Below, piece after piece: positions 1-6,720 of a DNA stretch of 11,237 nucleotides. Position 1 is the stretch's first letter, and the number at the start of each line of letters is the position of its first letter. The notes under the pieces are model-generated. The model ran no database searches. It was not told where the DNA came from and saw only the letters and a list, made by a program, of their open reading frames with translations. Source of the DNA: a bacterium (lineage in GTDB: Bacteria; Babelota; Babeliae; Babelales; Chromulinivoraceae); the NCBI GenBank assembly GCA_947377595.1, contig CANCGK010000022.1, forward strand, positions 1 to 11,237, given 5' to 3'. The position numbers and the translations under genes are program-made.

Positions 1-1347
1 TATGAAGTTGAACCATTATTACCATTTACTTTAGAGCAAGCTGTTATTGATTTTTTAATTACACAAGAAGATACAGAAAAAAATCAATCAACTGTTTTAG
101 TTGCCGCTACGCGTAAAGTAGATTTTGATCATTATATCGATTATTTTGAACAGGCAGGAATTGTTTTAACGAATGTATCAATCGATATGTTTGTTATGTA
201 TGATTTTTATCGTCAAAATATGTATGTAGCACAAGCGCAGACCAGTTTGTTATTGGTTGATTTTAGTCTTGATGCAATTCGTATTTTATATATTCAAAAA
301 GGTGTTTTGACGTCAGTTCGTTTAGTTCCTTATGGCATTATTGGTTTGATAAAAAAAACGACTGATAATTTAGAAAATTTTACTTATTCTTCTTTAGAAT
401 CTTTGTTTGAAAATCAAGAAACTCATTATCATGATCAATTAAATAAAGATACTATCGATTTTATAAGCCAAGAATTTTCTAAACAAATTCTTTTATCAAT
501 TTCTTTTTTTCAAAAACAAATTAAGAATTTTACGCCACCTTTAAAAATTATTTGCTTTGGTGCAGGAGCGCATGTTCCAGGATTTGTTGATACATTACCT
601 CAATTATCGCAATATTCTGTTGAAGTGCTTGATATGCAAAAAATAATTGCAAGAAATAATATGACCATGAGTCGAAAAATAAAAATTGATGTTCAAAATA
701 GTCTTGCATTGTTAACACCTTTGTCTGTTGCTCAATACGGGCAAGTTAATTTATTATTTTTTTGCAAACAAAAAGCGTCGCGAGCTTTATGGACGAATCA
801 ATTAATTGTATTGATATCTTGTACTCTTTTGATGTTTACCAGTATTTATTTTTATACTCATTATCAACTTGAGCGTTGGAATATTGATTATGAAAAATCT
901 AAAAAACAGATGGTTAATATTATTCATGACCATATGGACGTACAAATTAAAAATAGTAAAAGAGTTTCGGATATTCTCGCTGCTGCAGATGAAAAATTAG
1001 AACAAACAAAAAAAGTTTGTTTGTCTTTCGATCAAACTCATCATAATAATTATTTGCATCATTTACATGAGTTATGCACGGCCATTGATAGAAGTAGTTT
1101 AGGTTTGAATTTGCAAAAAATGTCTTTTAGTGAAAAAGAAGTGACTTTGCAAGGAAAAATAGAATTTGTTGCAAGCGATCAAACAGGGTGGGACGCAAAA
1201 AAAACAGCTTGGGATAATTTAGATATTTTTACGCAAACATTGATTAATTTACCAGGTTTTACGCTTAAAAACATTCCTGCAGAATTATCATTTAATGTTA
1301 CGTTGGTCATGAAAGATGCTCAAAAATCTGATAAGGATTTCGTATGA
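1..1347 (+). CDS. PilM-PilN fusion (GspL-like) inner-membrane platform protein, 5' partial
   Basis: Inner-membrane scaffold of a type IV pilus/type II secretion machine, linking the cytoplasmic motor side to periplasmic partners. The frame is open to the first base, so the N-terminus lies outside the window; the ATG at 187 is internal. Counting from the first codon, residues 1-250 match PilM-type actin-like domains: EPLLPF near the start, a LLVDFS phosphate-loop-like strand, the GAGAHVPG turn (nt 559-582, residues 187-194) and a closing VNLL (nt 745-756), which is how PilN proteins usually begin. A membrane helix follows at about residues 267-289, then a periplasmic coiled coil and a small C-terminal domain, as in PilN/GspL. 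PilM and PilN are usually separate genes, whereas GspL has this fused layout. The stop overlaps the next start as ATGA, implying translational coupling. The family is secure; pilus versus secretion role is not. Confidence 0.85.
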   Translation, partial: YEVEPLLPFTLEQAVIDFLITQEDTEKNQSTVLVAATRKVDFDHYIDYFEQAGIVLTNVSIDMFVMYDFYRQNMYVAQAQTSLLLVDFSLDAIRILYIQKGVLTSVRLVPYGIIGLIKKTTDNLENFTYSSLESLFENQETHYHDQLNKDTIDFISQEFSKQILLSISFFQKQIKNFTPPLKIICFGAGAHVPGFVDTLPQLSQYSVEVLDMQKIIARNNMTMSRKIKIDVQNSLALLTPLSVAQYGQVNLLFFCKQKASRALWTNQLIVLISCTLLMFTSIYFYTHYQLERWNIDYEKSKKQMVNIIHDHMDVQIKNSKRVSDILAAADEKLEQTKKVCLSFDQTHHNNYLHHLHELCTAIDRSSLGLNLQKMSFSEKEVTLQGKIEFVASDQTGWDAKKTAWDNLDIFTQTLINLPGFTLKNIPAELSFNVTLVMKDAQKSDKDFV

Positions 1348-1907
1348 TTAGTTTAGAATTTATACAAGATTACATTGCAAGCTTACATCAAAAAGAATTC
1401 AATCGTGTTATGATTGGGTATTTTACTTTATCTTTCATCGGGGTTATTTTTTTATTGTTTCGACATCATAATTTATTGAATGAAGCAGAGCAAAAATTTA
1501 AAACATTGAATAAAGCTCGAGCTCAGGTGCAAGTCATTTTAACTGAATACGATCGAATTAAAACAAAAAAAACAGAAGTTGATGATCAATTAACAAAAGA
1601 TACAACTTTTTATTTAGTTAAATTTTATCAAGATCTTATTGCATCTGTTAATATTACCAGTCAAAATAATTCAAATTTGATGAGTGGTGTTGGTCCAGCG
1701 GGTTATACAGAAGAAAGTTTGCAAATTAATTTTACACAAATTACCATGCAAAAATTATGTGAATTTTTAGAAGCATTGCAAGCAACGCCGCGAGTGACAG
1801 TTAAAAATTTAGAAATTTCTAAAGGAAGTGTAGAAAAAAAAATCAATGTAAGTATGTCACTTGCTACATTAAAGCCAACTGTAGATAAAATAAGTAGCAA
1901 CAAGTAA
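1344..1907 (+). CDS. PilO/GspM-like inner-membrane assembly protein
   Basis: Likely partner of the preceding PilN-like part in the periplasmic inner-membrane subcomplex. The 187 residues show a short cytoplasmic N-terminus, one membrane helix at about 22-39, a charged coiled-coil stretch at about 42-82, and a C-terminal alpha/beta region (about 90-180) with the ferredoxin-like pattern of PilO/GspM: LQINFTQITMQKLCEFLEAL followed by RVTVKNLEI. No motif is diagnostic at residue level in this poorly conserved family; the call rests on topology, length (PilO is typically about 200 residues) and position between the PilMN fusion and the secretin. The start overlaps the previous stop by 4 bp and has an AAGGA ribosome binding site at 1333-1337, six bases upstream of the ATG. 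The gap to the secretin gene is 16 bp, so all three are probably one transcript. Confidence 0.75.
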   Translation: MISLEFIQDYIASLHQKEFNRVMIGYFTLSFIGVIFLLFRHHNLLNEAEQKFKTLNKARAQVQVILTEYDRIKTKKTEVDDQLTKDTTFYLVKFYQDLIASVNITSQNNSNLMSGVGPAGYTEESLQINFTQITMQKLCEFLEALQATPRVTVKNLEISKGSVEKKINVSMSLATLKPTVDKISSNK

Positions 1908-1923
1908 GGCAGGGTATTTTTTC

Positions 1924-4203
1924 ATGATTAAAAAAAATGTAATATGGTATGCAGTGTTTTTATTGTATACATCGAGAATAATCTTTGCAGAGCATCATCA
2001 GGCTGCTAGCAATCATGCAAGCGTATATTTAGTTGATTTTAAATTTGAAAAACGCGATTTAAAAGATATTTTAAATGAATTTGCTCAATTGCGTGGTATT
2101 AATATTTTATATTCATCAACAACACAATTAAATGCAAAAGTTAGCTTTGATGCAGGTCAAAAAATTACGTTTATGAAAGCCTGGGAACTTTTACTCATGA
2201 TGCTTGAACAAGCGGGATTTAGTTTAGTCAATCAAGGTAATGATATGTATGCATTGATTGGATCAGATCTTGTTGGGACAACTCCTTTGCCAATATATAT
2301 TAATACTGATACCGATGAATTACCTTTAACGCAAGAAAGAATTCGCTATGTTTATTATTTTAAAAATATATCATTAATTAATGCTCAAGCTGATTTAGCA
2401 ACAGTTTTAAAAAATTTTTTTGATCCTAAAAATATAGCGCAACAATTAATTTTTGATACTAATTTTAATTCTATGATTATCACAGCGAAAGCTGAAACAA
2501 TTAAAGCAGTTATGAAATTTGTTGATATTTTTGATCAAGCAGGAGAAAAGCAAGTTGCAGAAGTTTTTAATTTGCAATATGCAAGTTCTACCGAAGTTGC
2601 AAAAATTTTAACAGATTTAATTGCAGGTCAAGATGCTGCTGCAGGAAAAGCAAAAACTCCTCAAAAGCCAACTAATACATCAGATGTGGGTATGGTTTTT
2701 GCCTCAGGAACTAAGGTTGTCAGTTTGTTTGGTAATATGTCAGCACTTGGATCGAGTTCTGCGGCATCTTATGGTAACACACTCGTTATTTTGGGTAAAA
2801 AATCGGATGTTGCTCAGGTTAAAAAATTTATACAAGATCATTTAGATGTGCAGCAAGAGCAAGGAAAATCATTTTTTCATGTTGTTGAATTGCAATGGTT
2901 AAGTGCTGCAACGATGAATACTATTTTACAAGATTTAATTACACCCCCTGGTGGATCTGGTCAATCAACGAATATGAGTTTATCAAATTTAGCATTTGAT
3001 CCTTTGATTAAAATTGTTCCAGAGTCAGTTTCTCAAGGACTATCGCCAACAACGGATATGAATCAGCCTTTAGCAGCTCCTAATGGGGGAGGTACTCAAA
3101 ATACTGTTCAGCGAGGGAGTAATAAATTAATTATTGCAGCAACGAATAAAGATTGGGATCGTATAGAGCAGGTTATTGCAAAAGTAGATATACCTCAAAA
3201 ACAAGTCGTTATCGAAGCTTTAATTTTGGATTTATCGTTGGCGTTTTCTCATAAATTAGCGACACAAATTCGCAATACGGGTTTAAGTGCTTCAATTTTT
3301 CCAAAGAGCATGCAAGTGCAAGCTGCAATGTTGGTACCAGCTATTCCTTCTGGTGATTTAACGAGTACAGGTATTACTGGATTAGAAGGTGATTTATCTA
3401 AGATTTTAAATATGATTAGTGTTCCTGGGGGAGATGATGGCTCTGTCGGCTCTTCTGTTTTTATGATTGGAGATGCTCAAAATACGAATGGAATCTGGGC
3501 TTTTTTCCAATTACTTGCTTTACATGCAAGCAGCAAGACGATCTCGCGAGCGTTTGTGATTGCGCAAAATAATATGCCTGCTGTGGTGACCAATAGCATT
3601 ACCAAGCGTTTGCCGGGTAAATTAACAGCGGGTGTTACGGCAACTATTTCTTATCAGACGGTTGATGCTCCAGTTACGGTCAGCTTTACTCCTTTAATTA
3701 GTACCAATGATGTCGTTAATTTACAGATCGAAGTTGATGCAACGTATTGGGATGATCCTACAGGGCCTATTTCTGGAACATCAAGCAATAGAAAAATTCA
3801 AACTAATTTTTCTTTAAAAGATGGACAAGTAGCAGTTTTAGGTGGTTTAACTCGCAGCCAAACTAATACAGAAGTAAAAAGAGTACCTTTTTGGGAAAGA
3901 ATTCCAGTCCTTGGGCCGTTATTATTTTCTAATAAATCTCAAAATCAAGATAAGTCAAAGTTATTTATGATTGTCAGAACGACCATTACGAAGCCTCGTC
4001 ATGATGGAAGTATGGGTAAAGTGACTCGTCGTATGGCAAAAGTTGCAAATTATTTATTGAGCGAAAATGACAATGAAGAAGAATTATTTAGTTCAATTCA
4101 TGATCCAATATCGCGTTGGGTTTTTGAAGAAGATGCATCTACCTATAATTTGGCATTAAATAATTTTTTTCAATCAACACATAATGTTAACACAATTATG
4201 TAA
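1924..4203 (+). CDS. Secretin (PilQ/GspD family outer-membrane channel)
   Basis: Forms the outer-membrane pore through which a pilus or pseudopilus-driven substrate passes. Of 759 residues, 1-22 are a signal peptide (cleavage likely after IIFA). An N0/STN-type domain lies at about 34-112, then N-domains at about 139-206, 211-308 and 317-422; each of the last two carries a long low-complexity insert (about 237-283, rich in Ala, Gly, Ser and Lys, and about 341-399, rich in Gly, Ser, Asn and Pro). The secretin core spans about 426-691 and contains the hallmark GGL (640-642) and VPFWERIPVLGPLLF (654-668). A 68-residue acidic tail (692-759) follows. An AGGG-type ribosome binding site lies about nine bases before the ATG. 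Unlike many pilQ loci, no pilP precedes it. The family is certain; pilus versus type II secretion cannot be settled here. Confidence 0.95.
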   Translation: MIKKNVIWYAVFLLYTSRIIFAEHHQAASNHASVYLVDFKFEKRDLKDILNEFAQLRGINILYSSTTQLNAKVSFDAGQKITFMKAWELLLMMLEQAGFSLVNQGNDMYALIGSDLVGTTPLPIYINTDTDELPLTQERIRYVYYFKNISLINAQADLATVLKNFFDPKNIAQQLIFDTNFNSMIITAKAETIKAVMKFVDIFDQAGEKQVAEVFNLQYASSTEVAKILTDLIAGQDAAAGKAKTPQKPTNTSDVGMVFASGTKVVSLFGNMSALGSSSAASYGNTLVILGKKSDVAQVKKFIQDHLDVQQEQGKSFFHVVELQWLSAATMNTILQDLITPPGGSGQSTNMSLSNLAFDPLIKIVPESVSQGLSPTTDMNQPLAAPNGGGTQNTVQRGSNKLIIAATNKDWDRIEQVIAKVDIPQKQVVIEALILDLSLAFSHKLATQIRNTGLSASIFPKSMQVQAAMLVPAIPSGDLTSTGITGLEGDLSKILNMISVPGGDDGSVGSSVFMIGDAQNTNGIWAFFQLLALHASSKTISRAFVIAQNNMPAVVTNSITKRLPGKLTAGVTATISYQTVDAPVTVSFTPLISTNDVVNLQIEVDATYWDDPTGPISGTSSNRKIQTNFSLKDGQVAVLGGLTRSQTNTEVKRVPFWERIPVLGPLLFSNKSQNQDKSKLFMIVRTTITKPRHDGSMGKVTRRMAKVANYLLSENDNEEELFSSIHDPISRWVFEEDASTYNLALNNFFQSTHNVNTIM

Positions 4204-4209
4204 AAAAAC

Positions 4210-4239
4210 GGGGCAGTGGGATTTGATTCTTTCTGCCCC
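4210..4239. terminator. Bidirectional rho-independent terminator between secretin and toxin genes
   Basis: A perfect 7-bp GC stem, GGGGCAG (4210-4216) with CTGCCCC (4233-4239), and a 16-base loop that can add weak inner pairs. Read on the minus strand it is followed by CG and a run of seven T (complement of A4202-4208), and on the plus strand by a T-rich stretch to 4255. It lies between the convergent secretin and toxin stops and can serve both. Confidence 0.85.
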
Positions 4240-4245
4240 ATTTAT

Positions 4246-4524
4246 TTATCTTTTTAAATCACGATAAAAATTTTCATGACTACCAAGTGTCAGCAAGTGT
4301 AATTGCAATTGATTTTCAAAAAAATAATAAGCTAATAAAGTTAATTGGTTGCTCATAAAAAATTTGTAGACATAAATATCGTCTAAATCACCTTTTTTCT
4401 TATCACCAAGATGAGGATTTATCGCAATTGCATAAATAGCTTTATCTACATCAAGTTTTTGATTTTTATGCAATTTTTTTATCTGACGTGCAAATGTTTG
4501 AGTCTGCACAATCATAATATTCAT
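4246..4524 (-). CDS. RelE/ParE-like toxin of a type II toxin-antitoxin pair
   Basis: Predicted small toxin of the RelE/ParE fold (92 residues). The pattern fits the ParE-like toxins that pair with ParD-like antitoxins: an N-terminal TFARQIKKLHKNQK helix, a central KKKGDLDDIYVYKF strand region, LLAYYFF, and the ending LGSHENFYRDLKR, which is the strongest family signature. RelE relatives cut mRNA on the ribosome and ParE relatives poison gyrase; the sequence alone does not say which applies. The ATG at 4522-4524 overlaps the antitoxin stop (ATGA), arguing for this start and for translational coupling; an in-frame ATG three codons later is a possible alternative. The length is full, with no disruption, so the toxin looks intact. 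Expression should be tied to the antitoxin ahead of it. Confidence 0.85.
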   Translation of the reverse strand: MNIMIVQTQTFARQIKKLHKNQKLDVDKAIYAIAINPHLGDKKKGDLDDIYVYKFFMSNQLTLLAYYFFENQLQLHLLTLGSHENFYRDLKR

Positions 4525-4745
4525 TGAGCTTCAAATGTATAAGGTTCTACATTGCCAGCAAGAGCTTCTTCTCTTGCGATGATTATTTTTTGAATAAAGT
4601 CATAAGTTAAATCTGGATTTTCTTCTGAAATTTTACCTATTTTTGCCCAATATTCGATTTGACCTGCTACTGAACGATTCAATGCTTTTGATATTATTTT
4701 CGCTTGATGAACCATTTCATCAGATAGTTTAACAGAAACAGCCAT
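4521..4745 (-). CDS. ParD-like antitoxin of a type II toxin-antitoxin pair
   Basis: Antitoxin partner of the adjacent RelE/ParE-like toxin; expected to bind and neutralise it and to repress the shared promoter. The 74 residues begin with MAVSVKLSDEMVHQAK, a ribbon-helix-helix style DNA-binding start (beta strand, then helix), continue with the RSVAGQIEYWAKIGKI segment typical of the ParD_like family, and end with NPDLTYDFIQKII and a charged tail that should wrap the toxin. A clear GGAG ribosome binding site (complement of 4753-4756) sits seven bases upstream of the ATG. Transcription is antitoxin first, toxin second, the usual order. The pair lies between the pilus operon terminator and enolase and shows no transposase or repeat around it. 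Confidence 0.85.
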   Translation of the reverse strand: MAVSVKLSDEMVHQAKIISKALNRSVAGQIEYWAKIGKISEENPDLTYDFIQKIIIAREEALAGNVEPYTFEAQ

Positions 4746-4790
4746 ATTTTTACTCCTTTTTAGATGTTTTTATATTTACTCTATAAAGTC

Positions 4791-4819
4791 ATTATGGCGC
4801 AAAAAGAGTTAATTTGCAA
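4791..4819 (-). promoter_or_regulatory. Candidate sigma-70 type promoter of the toxin-antitoxin operon
   Basis: On the minus strand, TTGCAA (4814-4819) and CATAAT (4791-4796) are separated by exactly 17 bases, giving a start near 4784 and a leader of about 40 bases before the antitoxin ATG. The -35 box sits inside the hairpin proposed as enolase terminator. Inferred by eye from consensus only. Confidence 0.45.
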
Positions 4820-4823
4820 CTCT
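4801..4823 (-). terminator. Possible weak terminator downstream of enolase
   Basis: On the minus strand AGAGTT, a 7-base loop and AACTCT are followed by TTTT. The stem is only 6 bp (4805-4810 with 4818-4823) and begins 12 bases past the enolase stop. It would be a modest terminator, so read-through into the toxin-antitoxin pair is conceivable. Confidence 0.5.
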
Positions 4824-4835
4824 CTGGATGCGTTT

Positions 4836-6089
4836 TTATGCGTAGAGCATATCATTAAGAACAAGCAAGCGATTATATTTTGCAATTCGTTCGCCACGAG
4901 CAGGTGCTCCAGCTTTGATATAATGACATGCTGTTCCAACTGCTAAATCAGCAATAAAGGTATCGTTCGTTTCGCCAGATCGATGAGATATAACAATTTT
5001 TAAATTATTATTTTTACACGCATCGATGGCTGCAAGTGTTTGACTGACTGTGCCAATTTGATTTGGTTTAATAAGAACAGCATTTGCAGTTTTTTGCAAA
5101 ACACCTTTGCGAATTTTCATAGGGCTTGTTACAAATATATCATCACCTACCAGTTGCACAGCATTACCAATTTGAGCTGTTAAAGTTTTCCAGCCCATAA
5201 TATCGGTTTGGCTCATACCATCTTCTATGCTTATGATGTCAAATTTTTGACACCAATCTTCATAGATATCTGTTAATTGTTGTGCTGATAGATTTTTTTC
5301 TTGTAACAAGTCATAACTTTGAGTTTTTTCATTAAAAAGTTCTGAAGCCGCAACATCGAGTGCAAATTTGTAAGAATATTGTGGTAATTGTTGTGCGATG
5401 TCCGTTAGAAGTTGTAAAGGAGCTGCGTCATTTACAAAGTTTGGAGCAAAGCCACCTTCATCGCCAACATTTGTTGATTGACCAGAATCATGTAATTGTT
5501 GTTTAAGAGTTTGATAGAAGACAACTCCGGCATGCAGCTGTTGAGCATAATTTTTATGAGCATCTAGATCATCAGCTTGTGGAACGATCATATATTCTTG
5601 TACGTGTAGATTATTATTTGCATGAGCGCCACCATTGATAACATTAAACATAGGAGTCGGCATTTTAGCTTGAGCTGTACCAGAAACTCGTTGTAATATT
5701 TGATAGAGTTCAAGATTTTCTGCTGCTGCTTGAGCTTTAAACAACGCCATGCTTACAGCTAAGATGGTATTTGCTCCGATCGTTATCTTTTGAGGATGAT
5801 GATCAAGATCCATGAGCATAGAATCCATAGCAAGGGCATTAATTTCTTGATAGAGCAGTTTTGGAGCAATTGTATTATTGATATAATTAACTGCTTGTAG
5901 CACACCTTTACCGAGCAATCTATTTGTATTGTCATCGCGTAACTCTAAAGCTTCTGCAGATCCTACAGATGCGCCAGATGGCACGCTTGCATAGACTTTG
6001 TGTCCATTGGCTAATTGTATACAACATTCAATGGTTGGCAATCCACGAGAATCAAAAATTTCATAAGCGTAACAGTTTATAATTTGCAT
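4836..6089 (-). CDS. eno: Enolase (phosphopyruvate hydratase)
   Basis: Glycolytic enzyme converting 2-phosphoglycerate to phosphoenolpyruvate in the cytoplasm. The 417 residues carry the whole family signature: SGASVG loop (38-43), GGAHANNNLHVQEYMI (153-168), VGDEGGFAPN with the catalytic Glu211, metal ligands Asp245, Glu289 and Asp316, catalytic Lys341 in LIKPNQIG, SHRSGETND with His369, and Lys392 before GAPARGERIAKYN. It is slightly shorter than the usual 430 or so because it stops soon after KYNRLL. Small departures from consensus are Leu17 in DSRGLPT (usually Asn), Val42 in the SGAS loop (usually Thr) and an IEDGMSQTDIMGW version of the usual EDxxxExDWxGW. The start fits the family N-terminus, though the Shine-Dalgarno match is poor (AAAGAAA about ten bases upstream). 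It lies 70 bp downstream of the NUDIX gene on the same strand. Confidence 0.97.
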   Translation of the reverse strand: MQIINCYAYEIFDSRGLPTIECCIQLANGHKVYASVPSGASVGSAEALELRDDNTNRLLGKGVLQAVNYINNTIAPKLLYQEINALAMDSMLMDLDHHPQKITIGANTILAVSMALFKAQAAAENLELYQILQRVSGTAQAKMPTPMFNVINGGAHANNNLHVQEYMIVPQADDLDAHKNYAQQLHAGVVFYQTLKQQLHDSGQSTNVGDEGGFAPNFVNDAAPLQLLTDIAQQLPQYSYKFALDVAASELFNEKTQSYDLLQEKNLSAQQLTDIYEDWCQKFDIISIEDGMSQTDIMGWKTLTAQIGNAVQLVGDDIFVTSPMKIRKGVLQKTANAVLIKPNQIGTVSQTLAAIDACKNNNLKIVISHRSGETNDTFIADLAVGTACHYIKAGAPARGERIAKYNRLLVLNDMLYA

Positions 6090-6125
6090 ACATCATTTTC
6101 TTTAAAAAGGATAAAATTTTTTATG

Positions 6126-6131
6126 AGTATA
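6126..6131 (-). promoter_or_regulatory. Possible -10 box for enolase
   Basis: TATACT on the minus strand about 37 bases before the enolase ATG, in the 70-bp gap after the NUDIX gene. No good -35 box lies 16-18 bases upstream, so this is weak. If wrong, enolase depends on transcription from the NUDIX gene. Confidence 0.3.
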
Positions 6132-6159
6132 CTGCAATTATTCTTAATTTTATATTATT

Positions 6160-6597
6160 TTATAATTGTTCTTTTACTATTTTTTTTAATGTTTTTAATA
6201 GATCTTGAATAGCTCCAAAAACAACATAATCTTCTACTTTATCAAGATCAACCCAAATACTTTCTGCAATTTCAATAGGACAAGGATGAATGTTACCTGT
6301 AACTTGCCCTAAGTATAATGTTACGGTTTTATCAACGTATCGACCATGACTTCTGCATTCATAAGAAAATGAAAGTGCTTCGATTGGGTAATACGAAACT
6401 AATGTAAAACCAGTTTCTTCTTTTAATTCTCGTTGAGCGGTTTGTTGTGGTGATTCATACTGACTATCAGGATGTCCCTTAGGAAAGCCCCAATGACCTG
6501 TAATGCTTCGAACGATAAACACTTGCCACTTTTCATTATTTTTTTGTAAAGGGATTATTCCAAAAGATGCATCTTTTTCTTTTATAATTTTTTTCAT
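6160..6597 (-). CDS. NUDIX hydrolase, Ap4A-hydrolase-like
   Basis: Predicted Mg-dependent pyrophosphohydrolase of nucleoside diphosphate-linked compounds; the WGFPKGH lead-in (residues 36-42) is typical of the asymmetric Ap4A hydrolase branch of NUDIX, so dinucleoside polyphosphates are the best substrate guess. Numbered from the chosen start (145 residues), the NUDIX box runs from Gly41 through Glu48 and Arg56-Glu57 to Glu60-Glu61-x-Gly63. The metal-binding REUxEE core is intact, but there are six residues, not five, between Gly41 and Glu48. The ATG at 6595-6597 is preferred: it has an AAAAGG ribosome binding site seven bases upstream and begins where family members begin. An in-frame TTG at 6655-6657 would add 20 residues but has no site. 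Enolase follows 70 bp downstream and a carbonic anhydrase gene diverges upstream. Confidence 0.88.
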   Translation of the reverse strand: MKKIIKEKDASFGIIPLQKNNEKWQVFIVRSITGHWGFPKGHPDSQYESPQQTAQRELKEETGFTLVSYYPIEALSFSYECRSHGRYVDKTVTLYLGQVTGNIHPCPIEIAESIWVDLDKVEDYVVFGAIQDLLKTLKKIVKEQL

Positions 6598-6604
6598 TTT
6601 TGTA

Positions 6605-6610
6605 CCTTTT
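6605..6610 (-). promoter_or_regulatory. Ribosome binding site deciding the NUDIX start
   Basis: AAAAGG on the minus strand, seven bases before the ATG at 6597. It favours the 145-residue product over the longer TTG-initiated frame beginning at 6657. Confidence 0.6.
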
Positions 6611-6649
6611 TTATAAATCTTGTAGTCATGACTTTGTTTTATAAAACTA

Positions 6650-6679
6650 TTGATCAAATCGATCTAAATTAAGTATAAT
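6650..6679 (+). promoter_or_regulatory. Candidate promoter of the carbonic anhydrase gene
   Basis: TTGATC (6650-6655) and a perfect TATAAT (6674-6679) separated by 18 bases, with a start expected near 6686 and a leader of about 35 bases. The minus strand of the same spot reads TATACT (6672-6677), so the NUDIX gene may fire divergently from overlapping -10 boxes. Confidence 0.5.
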
Positions 6680-6720
6680 TAAAATATCATAATAACTTTT
6701 AACCAGATATTTCTACAAAA

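Noticed and set aside
187..1347. ATG at 187 as the start of the PilM-PilN gene
   Set aside because: The frame stays open to base 1 and the upstream residues (EPLLPF and onward) match PilM, so the gene is cut by the window edge.
2621..2845. 74-residue frame inside the secretin gene
   Set aside because: It sits wholly within the secretin in another frame, over the low-complexity insert.
6015..6212. 65-residue plus-strand frame between enolase and NUDIX genes
   Set aside because: It lies antisense to the ends of two real genes, and its hydrophobicity comes from T-rich sequence.
6598..6657. Twenty-residue extension of the NUDIX protein from a TTG
   Set aside because: It has no ribosome binding site, and the family begins near the internal ATG, which has AAAAGG at a proper distance.
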